DNA from: Longimicrobiaceae bacterium
GTDB taxonomy: Bacteria > Gemmatimonadota > Gemmatimonadetes > Longimicrobiales > Longimicrobiaceae
Direction of reading: 5' to 3'
NCBI GenBank assembly: GCA_030447645.1
Contig: JAUJOM010000001.1
Span: 14,911 to 78,910 of the forward strand
Length of the DNA: 64,000 bases
Shown here: piece by piece, positions 26,957 through 34,966 of the stretch
Layout of the letters: each line of letters begins with the position of its first letter
How positions within the stretch are numbered: the stretch's first letter is position 1
Translations under genes and position numbers: made by a program
The notes under the pieces: generated by a model
The model's input: only the letters and a program-made list of their open reading frames with translations
What the model was told of the DNA's origin: nothing
The model's database searches: none

Positions 26957-27463
26957 GTGTGCATGCGGCTGGCCCACCCCGTTCTGCTCGTGTTGCCGCT
27001 GATCCTTGGAAGCCCCCCGGCACCTGCCGCAGGTCAGGAGTCGAGGGCGCCCCCTGCTCTTGAGCAGGCCAGCAGCTTTCGTCTCGAGCAGAACTATCCG
27101 AACCCAGTCAGCCCGGAGACTTGGATTCCCTTTACCTTGGAGGAGCCCCTGTTCCAGGATGGAGAAGCCGGGAAAGTGTCCATCCGGATCTACAACGTAC
27201 TACGTCAGCTGATTGCGATTCCAAAGGCAGTTGAACACCCGCAGGCGAAGAATGCGCCTGTGGAGAACTTGCAGTATGCGGAGTCCGGCCGGCAGGTAGC
27301 GTATTGGGACGGCAAGGACACCGCGGGGCGACTCGTCCCAACGGGTGTCTACTACTGCGAGATGACCGTCAACCATCTTGTGCCACAAACCCGGAAGCTC
27401 ATCGTGGTGAACCCACGCAAGCGCCGGAACCTGTTTCCTTGGTTCCGCGGCCGGTCCAGGTAA
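26957..27463 (+). CDS. Small secreted protein made of a FlgD/T9SS-tail-like beta domain
   Basis: A 168-residue protein (166 if started at ATG 26963). The signal peptide is LVLPLILGSPPAPAAGQ. Almost all of the rest is a single domain with the typical sequence course of FlgD-Ig or Por-tail domains: FRLEQNYPNPVSPETWIPF, VSIRIYNVLRQLIA, YWDGKDTAGRLVPTGVYYC and RKLIVV. In Bacteroidota such domains sit at the C-terminus of large exported proteins as sorting signals; here it stands alone and is followed by a basic tail (NPRKRRNLFPWFRGRSR). The 98-base gap after recO shows no clear promoter. Function unknown. Confidence 0.72.
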   Translation: MCMRLAHPVLLVLPLILGSPPAPAAGQESRAPPALEQASSFRLEQNYPNPVSPETWIPFTLEEPLFQDGEAGKVSIRIYNVLRQLIAIPKAVEHPQAKNAPVENLQYAESGRQVAYWDGKDTAGRLVPTGVYYCEMTVNHLVPQTRKLIVVNPRKRRNLFPWFRGRSR

Positions 27464-27476
27464 ACACCTGGGCCGG
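27451..27476 (+). terminator. Hairpin over the stop codon of the FlgD-like gene
   Basis: CCGGTCCAGGT (27451-27461) pairs with ACCTGGGCCGG (27466-27476) with one G-U pair, closing the loop AAAC and burying the TAA stop. No U-run follows, so it may be a weak or U-less terminator or a transcript-end stabiliser. It separates this gene from the dusB promoter. Confidence 0.5.
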
Positions 27477-27500
27477 TTCGCGCATCCGGCACCGTCGTGC

Positions 27501-27529
27501 TTGAACACCCCAATCGGCAGTGCTATATT
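27501..27529 (+). promoter_or_regulatory. Promoter of dusB-larB
   Basis: TTGAAC (27501-27506), 17 bases, TATATT (27524-27529). Only five bases separate the -10 box from ATG 27535, so transcription should begin at or next to the A of the start codon, giving a leaderless message. Confidence 0.7.
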
Positions 27530-27534
27530 TTGGT

Positions 27535-28533
27535 ATGCGCCACAACGTATTAGAGCTGCTCGGAGCGGGTACAACCCCGCTTTACCTGGCGCCCCAGGCC
27601 GGCGTCAGCGAGTCGCCATTTCGACGCCTTTGCCGCGGCTTTGGTGCCGATGTGGTGGTATCGGAGTTTGTTTCCGCCGAGGGAATTCGGCGGCATGATC
27701 GCCGTACGCACGGCTATCTCCGGTTTCACGAGGACGAGCGGCCCATCGGCGTGCAAATCTTCGGTGCCGACCCTGCCGTGATGGGGGAAGCCGCAGCGCT
27801 CGTGGAGGAAGTTTACGCACCGGACTTCCTCGACATCAACTTCGGCTGCCCGGTGAAGAAGGTGGTGAGTCGCAACGGCGGCTCGGGGTGCCTTCGCGAC
27901 CTGCATCTGGTTCAAGCGATCATTCGCTCGGTCAGCGCCGCTGTCGCCGTCCCCGTCACCGTCAAGATACGCAGCGGGTGGAGCGAGGAGCTGCGCAATC
28001 CGGTCGAAATCGCCCAGCGCTGCCAGGATGCAGGTGCGCGGGCTCTGACTCTGCATGCCCGCACGCGGACCCAGATGTACAGCGGCACGGCGCGCTGGGA
28101 CGAGATCGCGGCGGTGGTGGAAGCCCTGGAAATTCCGGTGATCGGCAACGGCGACGTGTGGACCGGAATGGACGCCCGCCGCATGTGGGACCACACGGGG
28201 TGTGCCGGCATCATGATCGCCCGCGGCTCACACGGGGCTCCCTGGATCTTCCGTGAGGCGCGCGCGGCGTTGGACGGCAGCGCAATGCCCGCCCAGCCGG
28301 ATCCCGCCGAAAAGTTCCAGATCGTGCGTGAGCATGCCCGTCTGGCGATCGCGTGGGAACAGGACGAGGGCAAGGCGATGCTCGAGTTCCGTAAGCACCT
28401 GGGGTGGTATACCAAGGGGCTTCCGAATGGACGCTTTCTGCGGCAGGAGCTGTTCGCTGTCGAATCGCTCGAGCAGGCGGAAGCGTTGCTGGACGGTTAC
28501 CTGGAGGACCAGCTCGCGGTGGCAGCGGCTTGA
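27535..28533 (+). CDS. dusB: tRNA-dihydrouridine synthase, DusB type
   Basis: An FMN enzyme that reduces specific uridines in the tRNA D-loop. The 332-residue protein has the N-terminal flavin site (YLAPQAGVSESPFRRLCR), the catalytic Cys in NFGCPVKKVVSRNGGSG, TVKIRSGW and LTLHARTRTQMYSG. VIGNGDV and MIARGSHGAPWIF complete the phosphate-binding end of the barrel. ATG 27535 fits the promoter position exactly. Its stop overlaps larB as TTGA. Confidence 0.93.
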   Translation: MRHNVLELLGAGTTPLYLAPQAGVSESPFRRLCRGFGADVVVSEFVSAEGIRRHDRRTHGYLRFHEDERPIGVQIFGADPAVMGEAAALVEEVYAPDFLDINFGCPVKKVVSRNGGSGCLRDLHLVQAIIRSVSAAVAVPVTVKIRSGWSEELRNPVEIAQRCQDAGARALTLHARTRTQMYSGTARWDEIAAVVEALEIPVIGNGDVWTGMDARRMWDHTGCAGIMIARGSHGAPWIFREARAALDGSAMPAQPDPAEKFQIVREHARLAIAWEQDEGKAMLEFRKHLGWYTKGLPNGRFLRQELFAVESLEQAEALLDGYLEDQLAVAAA

Positions 28534-29300
28534 CGGCGGAGGCACTTCGGCTGCTGCTCACGGACGTCGCAGCAGGACGTGCAGCACCCGACGAGGCAGC
28601 AAGGCGCCTCGCCTGGATGCCGATCGAGGACGTCGAGTTCGCCCGCATCGACCATCATCGCGCCCTCCGTCAGGGTTTTCCGGAAGTAATCTTCGGACAA
28701 GGCAAGACGCCGGAACAGGTGGTTGCCATCGCGGAACGCATCATCGGGCGTGGCGACACCCTGCTTGCCACCCGGCTGAGCCCGGAGGCTCGGGAAGCGC
28801 TGTCGCGATCCGTAGGATCCGTAGATGGTTTAGAATGGTGTACGTTCGGCAGGACCGCGTACCGCGCAGCCCCCGGGAGCCCGGTACGAGACACGCGTGG
28901 CCCAGTGCTCATTGTTACGGCAGGCACAGCGGACCTGCCCGTAGCGGAAGAAGCGGCGCTTTCCGCCCGCGCTTTCGGCAATCCGGTTGAGCAGCTGCGC
29001 GACGTCGGGGTCGCCGGGCTTCACCGCCTGCTGGCTTCGCGTGATGTTCTGCTCGATGCCGCGGTCGTGATCGTGGTTGCTGGGATGGAGGGGGCGCTCC
29101 CGTCGGTGGTGGGAGGGCTGATTGCGGCACCGGTGATCGCCGTGCCCACCAGCATCGGCTACGGGGCAAGTGCGGGTGGCTTTGCGGCTTTGCTCGGCAT
29201 GCTCGGGAGTTGTGCTCCAGGCCTCACGGTAGTGAACATCGACAACGGATTTGGCGCTGCGGCGGCAGCCTCGCGTATCAACTTGCTGCCGCTAGCATAG
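28530..29300 (+). CDS. larB: LarB-type carboxylase/hydrolase of nickel-pincer cofactor synthesis
   Basis: LarB acts on nicotinic acid adenine dinucleotide in the first step towards the nickel-pincer nucleotide cofactor. The 256-residue protein matches the family throughout: DHHRALRQGFPEVIFGQGKT, VLIVTAGTADLPVAEEA, GMEGALPSVVGGLI, AVPTSIGYG and LGSCAPGLTVVNIDNGFGA. I take the Cys of SCAPG as the catalytic one. The C-terminal half is related to PurE. The start TTG 28530 overlaps dusB. No larC, larE or larA is present in the window, so the rest of the pathway must lie elsewhere or be absent. Confidence 0.88.
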   Translation: MTAEALRLLLTDVAAGRAAPDEAARRLAWMPIEDVEFARIDHHRALRQGFPEVIFGQGKTPEQVVAIAERIIGRGDTLLATRLSPEAREALSRSVGSVDGLEWCTFGRTAYRAAPGSPVRDTRGPVLIVTAGTADLPVAEEAALSARAFGNPVEQLRDVGVAGLHRLLASRDVLLDAAVVIVVAGMEGALPSVVGGLIAAPVIAVPTSIGYGASAGGFAALLGMLGSCAPGLTVVNIDNGFGAAAAASRINLLPLA

Positions 29301-29306
29301 CTGCGC

Positions 29307-29335
29307 TTGACAGCAGGGCTCGCCGCGGTTATCTT
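29307..29335 (+). promoter_or_regulatory. Promoter of ssrA (tmRNA)
   Basis: TTGACA (29307-29312), 17 bases, TATCTT (29330-29335). The predicted start is near 29342, about 12 bases before the mature 5' end at 29354, leaving a short leader for RNase P to remove. Confidence 0.75.
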
Positions 29336-29353
29336 ATTTGTGTAGCACGACTT

Positions 29354-29719
29354 GGGGGTGTCATGGTTTCGACGGGTGTGGTGAAGACCTGAGTGCATGC
29401 CGAGGTTTCAGACACCTCGTAAAACCTCTGAAAAACTCAGTAAAAGCGAACGATAACTTCGCCTTGGCGGCCTAAGGAACCTGGTTCCTTGCAGGCCCCC
29501 GCTTGTTGATCAGACCTGCCTGAGCCGGGTCAACAGGTGTCGCAAATCCAGGCTGGCTCGTTCAAGTGTCGTGGTAGGACGAGCGAGAATTACACGACTG
29601 GTCTGGGATGGGCCTTCTGCTGGCCGATGACTGGACGAGGAGAAAAGAACAGCGGAATAAGCATGTAGAGCTTGGGTGGGATCTGTATTCGGACGCGGGT
29701 TCGACTCCCGCCACCTCCA
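29354..29719 (+). ncRNA. ssrA: Transfer-messenger RNA
   Basis: The 5' end GGGGGTGTCATGGTTTCGAC and the 3' end with GGTTCGACTCCCGCCACCTCCA are the two halves of the tRNA-like domain; GGGGGTG pairs with CACCTCC (29712-29718). The resume reading frame is at 29446-29475: GCG AAC GAT AAC TTC GCC TTG GCG GCC TAA, encoding the degradation tag ANDNFALAA. Pseudoknot-rich sequence follows up to the T-arm. The CCA end is not encoded (the genome reads CTC after the discriminator A). The RNA rescues ribosomes stalled on broken messages and tags the product for proteolysis. It lies 53 bases after larB but has its own promoter and terminator. Confidence 0.96.
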
Positions 29720-29722
29720 CTC

Positions 29723-29763
29723 AAGAAGAGAGCCTCCCACCCCCGGGAGGCTCTCTTCTTTCC
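29723..29763 (+). terminator. Rho-independent terminator of ssrA
   Basis: AAGAAGAGAGCCTCCC (29723-29738) and its exact complement (29745-29760) form a perfect 16-bp stem around a six-base loop, followed by a T. The 3' arm ends in TCTTCTTT, giving a U-rich tail. It begins four bases after the tmRNA 3' end. Confidence 0.9.
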
Positions 29764-29847
29764 CGCAGGTAATCAGGTGCGTGCAATGTGGAACACGGAT
29801 TGCATCCCCGCGGGCAAGACTGGCCGCTGTTTCAACCTGGAGTACCA

Positions 29848-30984
29848 TTGACACCGGACATCATCTGTTTGTCTCATTTGCGCTGGAATTTTGTCTTCCA
29901 GCGCCCACAGCACCTCCTTGCCCGCGCAGCCCGGGACCGGCGCGTGTTTTTCGTTGAGGAACCGGTGCAATGGAACGGTGCGCCGCACATTATCGAGTAC
30001 ACCTCCGCGGAAGGCGTGCGGGTTTGCGTACCGCATCTGCCGAATCCGGATCTCGCTAGCGCCGCAAGCGTAGCCGCTGTGCGCGAGCTGCTCCAGCAGC
30101 TTTGTTCCAGGGAAGGTGTCGAGGACCCGGTGCTCTGGCATTACTCCCCGATGTGGCAGCCAGTGTCGGCAGGGATGGATGCCGCAGCCGTCGTTTACGA
30201 CTGCATGGATGAGCTGAGCGCTTTCCGTTTTGCGGCGGTGGATCTGGTGCGGCGCGAACAAGCGCTGCTCGAGCGAGCCGACCTGGTTTTCACCGGCGGC
30301 TGGAGCTTGTACGAAGCGAAGCAGGGAAGACATCCTGACGTACACCTTTTTCCATCCAGCGTGGACGTGGAGCATTGGGCACGGGCTCGCGAGTCGCTGC
30401 CGGAGCCGGCTGACCTGGCTGGCATCGATCGACCCCGTCTCGGCTTCGCGGGTGTGATCGATGAGCGGATGGACCTCGCTCTGCTGTCAGCGGTGGTGTC
30501 GCTCCGACCGGACTGGCAGTGGGTACTGGTGGGGCCCGTCGTAAAGATCGCCCCGGCAAGTTTGCCTCAGGCGCCCAATCTCCATCTTTTGGGCGGCAAG
30601 CAGTACGCGGAGCTTCCGGCGTACATGGCCCATTGGGACGTGGCGCTGATGCCGTTCGCCCTCAACGAGTCGACGCGGTACATCTCGCCAACCAAGACAC
30701 CCGAGTATTTGGCCGCCGGGCTTCCCGTGGTTTCCACGCCGTTTCACGACGTCGTGCGGACCTACGGCCAGCGGGGTGTGGTCGAGATCGCCGCCACGCC
30801 CGATGCGTTCGTGGCCGCGTGCAGGCGAGCGATTACGGGGTATACGGCGGCGAGGCGCGCTGCCGCCGACGTCATGCTCGCAACACAGTCCTGGGACCGC
30901 ACGTGGAGCGAGATGGACTCGCTGCTCCGCGATGTTGCGGTTCCGGCCAGGATCAACCTTCACGCCGAAAGCCGCGTCGCATGA
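29848..30984 (+). CDS. Glycosyltransferase (GT-B fold), likely surface polysaccharide
   Basis: A 378-residue glycosyltransferase. DIICLSHLRWNFVFQRPQHL at the start is characteristic of a group found beside UDP-galactopyranose mutase. The C-domain has RLGFAGVIDERMDLALL and SPTKTPEYLAAGLPVVSTP, the latter a nucleotide-sugar-binding signature. The start is taken as TTG 29848; the frame is also open to an ATG at 29788 but the extra residues have no family character. It overlaps glf by four bases, which suggests use of UDP-galactofuranose, an inference from context. Confidence 0.85.
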   Translation: MTPDIICLSHLRWNFVFQRPQHLLARAARDRRVFFVEEPVQWNGAPHIIEYTSAEGVRVCVPHLPNPDLASAASVAAVRELLQQLCSREGVEDPVLWHYSPMWQPVSAGMDAAAVVYDCMDELSAFRFAAVDLVRREQALLERADLVFTGGWSLYEAKQGRHPDVHLFPSSVDVEHWARARESLPEPADLAGIDRPRLGFAGVIDERMDLALLSAVVSLRPDWQWVLVGPVVKIAPASLPQAPNLHLLGGKQYAELPAYMAHWDVALMPFALNESTRYISPTKTPEYLAAGLPVVSTPFHDVVRTYGQRGVVEIAATPDAFVAACRRAITGYTAARRAAADVMLATQSWDRTWSEMDSLLRDVAVPARINLHAESRVA

Positions 30985-32123
30985 CCTTTGACTTTCTCAT
31001 AGTGGGAGCAGGGTTTGCCGGATCCGTGGTCGCTGAACGGCTCGCGTCGGTCGGGAAGCGCGTGCTCGTGGTGGACAAGCGTTCGCACATCGCCGGCAAT
31101 GCCTATGACTGCTACGATGATGCCGGTGTACTCATTCACAAGTACGGCCCGCACATCTTCCACACCAACGCCAAGGAGATCTTCGAGTACCTGTCGCGCT
31201 TCACGGCGTGGCGTCAGTACCAGCACCGCGTGCAGGCGAGTGTGGACGGGCAGCTCGTACCCATCCCAATCAACCTCGACACCATTAATCAGCTGTACGG
31301 ACTCAACCTGAGTTCGTTCGAGCTGGAGGAATGGTTTGCATCACGCGCCGAGCCCGTTGAGCGGATTGCCACATCGGAGGACGTCGTCGTCAGCAAGGTT
31401 GGACGTGAGCTGTACGAAAAGTTCTTTCGTGGGTACACGCGGAAACAATGGGGGCTCGACCCGTCGGATCTGGACGCATCGGTGATTGCGCGGGTGCCTA
31501 CCCGCACGAACCGCGATGCGCGGTATTTCACCGACACGTACCAGGCGCAGCCGATGCACGGCTTTACGCGCATGTTCGAGCGGATGCTGGACCACCCGAA
31601 CATCAAGATCATGCTCAATACGGAGTACGCTGAGGTCCGCGATATCATCCCGCATCGCGAGTTGATCTTCAGCGGCCCCGTGGACGAGTTCTTCGGCTAC
31701 CGGTACGGGAAGTTGCCCTACCGCTCCCTCGACTTTCGCTTCGAAACACACGACACGGAGTGGGCGCAATCCGTGCCGGTGGTCAACTACCCGAACGACT
31801 ACGCCTTCACGCGCATCACCGAGTTCAAGTATCTCACCGGCCAGGTGCATCCGAAGACAACCACCGTGGCAGAGTACCCGACTGCCGAGGGCGATCCTTA
31901 CTATCCGATTCCGCGCCGCGAAACCGCGGAAATCTACAAGCGGTACAAGGCGCTGGCAGACCAGACGCCCGGCGTGTTCTTTGTCGGGCGCCTGGCTACC
32001 TATCGCTACTACAACATGGATCATGTGGGGGGACAGGCGCTCACCCTTTTCAAGAAGCGGAGAGCGCGTGAGAACGGTGCCGTCAAGGTGAGCGTGCCGA
32101 CCGTCGAATTGGCTGCTACGTAG
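30981..32123 (+). CDS. glf: UDP-galactopyranose mutase
   Basis: A flavoenzyme that interconverts UDP-galactopyranose and UDP-galactofuranose. The 380-residue protein shows the FAD-binding FDFLIVGAGFAGSVVAERLA, DKRSHIAGNAYD, HKYGPHIFHTN, FFRGYTRKQWGLDPSDLD and FVGRLATYRYYNMDHV, all diagnostic. ATG 30981 overlaps the previous gene as ATGA. With the glycosyltransferase upstream it would supply galactofuranose for a surface glycan. Confidence 0.95.
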   Translation: MTFDFLIVGAGFAGSVVAERLASVGKRVLVVDKRSHIAGNAYDCYDDAGVLIHKYGPHIFHTNAKEIFEYLSRFTAWRQYQHRVQASVDGQLVPIPINLDTINQLYGLNLSSFELEEWFASRAEPVERIATSEDVVVSKVGRELYEKFFRGYTRKQWGLDPSDLDASVIARVPTRTNRDARYFTDTYQAQPMHGFTRMFERMLDHPNIKIMLNTEYAEVRDIIPHRELIFSGPVDEFFGYRYGKLPYRSLDFRFETHDTEWAQSVPVVNYPNDYAFTRITEFKYLTGQVHPKTTTVAEYPTAEGDPYYPIPRRETAEIYKRYKALADQTPGVFFVGRLATYRYYNMDHVGGQALTLFKKRRARENGAVKVSVPTVELAAT

Positions 32124-32149
32124 GCATAACCCGGCGGACCCGGCGCGGC

Positions 32150-32178
32150 TTGCCCGCGACTGCTGGCCCCGGTACATT
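32150..32178 (+). promoter_or_regulatory. Promoter of the heptose kinase unit
   Basis: TTGCCC (32150-32155), 17 bases, TACATT (32173-32178), in the 63-base gap after glf. ATG 32187 is eight bases beyond the -10 box, so the leader would be at most one or two bases. Confidence 0.6.
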
Positions 32179-32186
32179 GCGCGCCC

Positions 32187-33191
32187 ATGCAGCGCCTCAC
32201 ATCAGCCCGGCTGGACGAGATACTTGAGCGTGCGGCCGGGCTGCGCGTTGTGGTCGTAGGCGATCTGATGCTCGACGTGTACCTGTCCGGGGCGGTGTCT
32301 CGCGTCTCGCCCGAAGCACCGGTCCCCGTGGTCCATGTCACCGAGGAGCGCGTGGCGCTCGGCGGGGCGGCGAACGTCGCCGCGAATGTGGCGGCCCTCG
32401 GTGCGGAGTGTGATCTGCTGGGGTATGTGGGGCTTGATCCTGCGGGAATACAGATCCGGCGTGCGCTCGCTGACGGTCCCGGCGGCGCAATACGGGCTCA
32501 TCTAACCGAGCGCGCGCATCGGCCGACCACGACCAAAACCCGGGTCGTGGCAAGAACTCAGCAGGTGGTCCGTTTTGACCGCGAGCGGGACGACGACCTT
32601 GATGAGTCGTGTACGGATGAGCTGTGCAGGCTGCTCGCGCAGACGTTGCCCGGCGCTGACGCACTCATCCTAGAAGACTACAACAAGGGCGTTCTGGTCC
32701 CAGCGGTGATACGCACGGCGCTCGACCACGCGAGCCGTGAGGGCATGCCGTCCGTGGTTGATCCCAAGTTCCGCAACTTCTTCCACTACCAGGGCGCGAC
32801 TGTGTTCAAGCCCAACGCCCTCGAGCTTGGGGCGGTGCTCGGGACACCGGCCGCATACGCGGACGATGGCTGGCTGGAGGAAGCACGGCTGCGCATCGGC
32901 TGTGAGCACCTGCTCGTCACCCTCGGGGAGGATGGCATGGTGCTGCGAAGTTATGCTGGAGCCACGCTCCGGGTTCCGACCCTTGCGCGTGAGGTGTATG
33001 ACGTCTCCGGGGCCGGTGACACCGTAACCGCTTGCCTTGCGGTGGCGCTTGCCGCCGGTGCATCCGTGGAAGAAGCTGCGGTGGTGGCCAACGTCGCGGC
33101 AGGCATCGAAGTGGGCAAGCCGGGAGTCGCTACGGTCGCTCCAGCGGAGCTTCGCGATGCTTTGACTTTCGCCCAACATCAACACCCCTAA
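32187..33191 (+). CDS. hldA: D-glycero-beta-D-manno-heptose-7-phosphate kinase (HldE kinase domain alone)
   Basis: It makes heptose 1,7-bisphosphate for the LPS inner core. The 334-residue ribokinase-fold protein matches the kinase half of HldE/RfaE: VVVGDLMLDVYLSGAVSRVS, VALGGAANVAANVAALG, TTTKTRVVARTQQVVRFDRE, LILEDYNKGVL, VDPKFRNFFHY and VYDVSGAGDTVTACLAVAL. The nucleotidyltransferase domain fused in E. coli is missing, so a separate enzyme is expected elsewhere. ATG 32187 agrees with the promoter. Confidence 0.92.
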   Translation: MQRLTSARLDEILERAAGLRVVVVGDLMLDVYLSGAVSRVSPEAPVPVVHVTEERVALGGAANVAANVAALGAECDLLGYVGLDPAGIQIRRALADGPGGAIRAHLTERAHRPTTTKTRVVARTQQVVRFDRERDDDLDESCTDELCRLLAQTLPGADALILEDYNKGVLVPAVIRTALDHASREGMPSVVDPKFRNFFHYQGATVFKPNALELGAVLGTPAAYADDGWLEEARLRIGCEHLLVTLGEDGMVLRSYAGATLRVPTLAREVYDVSGAGDTVTACLAVALAAGASVEEAAVVANVAAGIEVGKPGVATVAPAELRDALTFAQHQHP

Positions 33192-33208
33192 CGCCGGAAG
33201 GGAATCTC

Positions 33209-33592
33209 GTGCTTCAGCGCGTACAGACGGATGCGGCTCCGGCCGCGATCGGGCCTTATAGCCAGGCGGTCGTGCACAACGGCCTGGTATACACGGCGGG
33301 GCAGGTGCCGTTTGACCCGACCACGGGCCAGCTGGTTGAGGGTGACATTGGCCGGCAGACCGGTCAGGTCTTTGACAACCTGGATGCGATCCTCGGCGCG
33401 GCGGGCGCATCGCTTTCGACGGTGATCAAGACGACCGTTTTTCTCCAGGACATGAACGACTTCGCCGCCATGAACGACGTGTACGCGCGCCGCTTCGGCG
33501 ATCACCGCCCTGCCCGCTCCACCGTGCAAGCCGCGCGGCTCCCGCGCGATGCCCGCGTCGAGATTGAAGTCATCGCCGCTGTGGCTCCGTGA
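33209..33592 (+). CDS. ridA: RidA-family enamine/imine deaminase
   Basis: A 127-residue RidA/YjgF protein that hydrolyses reactive 2-aminoacrylate and similar enamines. AIGPYSQAVVHNGLVYTAGQ, TTVFLQDMNDFAAMNDVY, HRPARSTVQ (with the substrate-binding Arg) and RVEIEVIAA are all present. The start is GTG 33209, preceded by GGAAGGGAA. Its stop overlaps the next gene as GTGA. Confidence 0.93.
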   Translation: MLQRVQTDAAPAAIGPYSQAVVHNGLVYTAGQVPFDPTTGQLVEGDIGRQTGQVFDNLDAILGAAGASLSTVIKTTVFLQDMNDFAAMNDVYARRFGDHRPARSTVQAARLPRDARVEIEVIAAVAP

Positions 33593-34962
33593 ATCCTCAC
33601 ATCTTTCGGCAGTATGACATCCGCGGAGTGGTCGGCAGCGATGTAACTCCGGAGCTTGCAGAGGCAATTGGGTTGGCCTTTGCAACCCGGCTGACACGGG
33701 CTCAGGTTGGAGCGCCGCGGCTGCGCGTCGCCATTGGACGGGACAACCGGCTTTCCTCGGATGAGCTTGCCACTGGCGTGATCCGCGGCATCACTGCCGC
33801 CGGTGTAGATGTCGTGGATGTAGGGATGGTCCCCACACCGGCGCACAGCTTTGCGGCCGCCTACCTGGAAACCGATGGTGGAATACAGATCACCGGCTCG
33901 CACAATCCGCCGCAGTACAATGGGTTCAAGCTGTCGGCGGGCGGACGGTCACTGTATGGAGAGGCGATCCAGGAGCTGCGGGGCCTGATCGAGCGTGCGG
34001 ACTTCGTTTCCGGCGAAGGTCAGGTGGAGTCGCGCGCAATTCTCCCGGATTATGTTCGTGAGGTTGCGGCCAAGTTCAATATCACACGACCGCTGCGGGT
34101 GGTTGTCGACTGTGGGAACGGCGCTGCGAGCCTGGCCGCTGTGGACCTCCTCCGCGCACTCGGGCCGAACGTCGAGGTGGATGGCTTATTCTGCGAGTCG
34201 GACGGGACCTTCCCCAATCACCACCCGGATCCTGTGGTGGACAAGAACCTGCTGGACCTTATCCAGCGGGTGCGCGAAACGGGAGCCGATCTGGGGGTGG
34301 CCTTCGATGGCGACGGGGATCGGATCGGCGCGGTCGACGACCAGGGCCAGATCGTCCGTGGTGACACGCTCCTCCTTCTGTATGGACTGGATTTGCTTGC
34401 TCGTCGCGGGGCAGGGCAGCCTGTGGTGTTCGACGTCAAGTGCTCTCAGGCGCTACCTGAAGTGCTCGAGCGCGCAGGCGGACGGCCCATCATGTCGCAA
34501 ACCGGGCACTCCCTGATCAAAGAACGAATGAAGCGCGAGGGCGCACTGCTGGCGGGAGAGCTTTCCGGACACATCATGTTCGGCGATGATTACTACGGTT
34601 TTGATGACGCCCTTTATGGTGCGTGCCTGCTCATCCAGATCGTTGCCGATGCAGGGCGGCCGCTTTCAGCCATTACGGCGGAGTTTCCTCAGTTCGTCTC
34701 CACTGCCGAGATCCGCTACCCGGCGACCGAAGACGGCAAGTGGGAGGTGGTACGCAGCGCAACCGAGCACTTCAAGCGCAATCACCAGGTGATTGACGTG
34801 GACGGCGCGCGCGTACTCTTCGGCGATGGATGGGGCTTGATCCGTGCGTCCAACACCGAGCCGGTGCTCGTAGCCCGCTACGAGGCACGCACGCCGGAGC
34901 GGCTGGCGCAGATTCGGTTGACGATGGAGGGATGGCTCACAGACGCGGGCGTCGCTGTCTAG
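33589..34962 (+). CDS. Phosphomannomutase/phosphoglucomutase
   Basis: A 457-residue alpha-D-phosphohexomutase of the AlgC type. Domains in order: IFRQYDIRGVVG at the N-terminus, the phosphoserine loop ITGSHNPPQYNGFK, the metal loop AFDGDGDRIGAVDD, the sugar-binding loop LAGELSGHIMFGD (GEMSG-like), and the phosphate loop RASNTEPVLVARYEA. It would supply mannose-1-P or glucose-1-P for surface sugars, fitting the neighbouring heptose kinase and glf. GlmM is less likely by the N-terminal motif. GTG 33589 overlaps ridA. Confidence 0.93.
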   Translation: MNPHIFRQYDIRGVVGSDVTPELAEAIGLAFATRLTRAQVGAPRLRVAIGRDNRLSSDELATGVIRGITAAGVDVVDVGMVPTPAHSFAAAYLETDGGIQITGSHNPPQYNGFKLSAGGRSLYGEAIQELRGLIERADFVSGEGQVESRAILPDYVREVAAKFNITRPLRVVVDCGNGAASLAAVDLLRALGPNVEVDGLFCESDGTFPNHHPDPVVDKNLLDLIQRVRETGADLGVAFDGDGDRIGAVDDQGQIVRGDTLLLLYGLDLLARRGAGQPVVFDVKCSQALPEVLERAGGRPIMSQTGHSLIKERMKREGALLAGELSGHIMFGDDYYGFDDALYGACLLIQIVADAGRPLSAITAEFPQFVSTAEIRYPATEDGKWEVVRSATEHFKRNHQVIDVDGARVLFGDGWGLIRASNTEPVLVARYEARTPERLAQIRLTMEGWLTDAGVAV

Positions 34963-34966
34963 CGAG

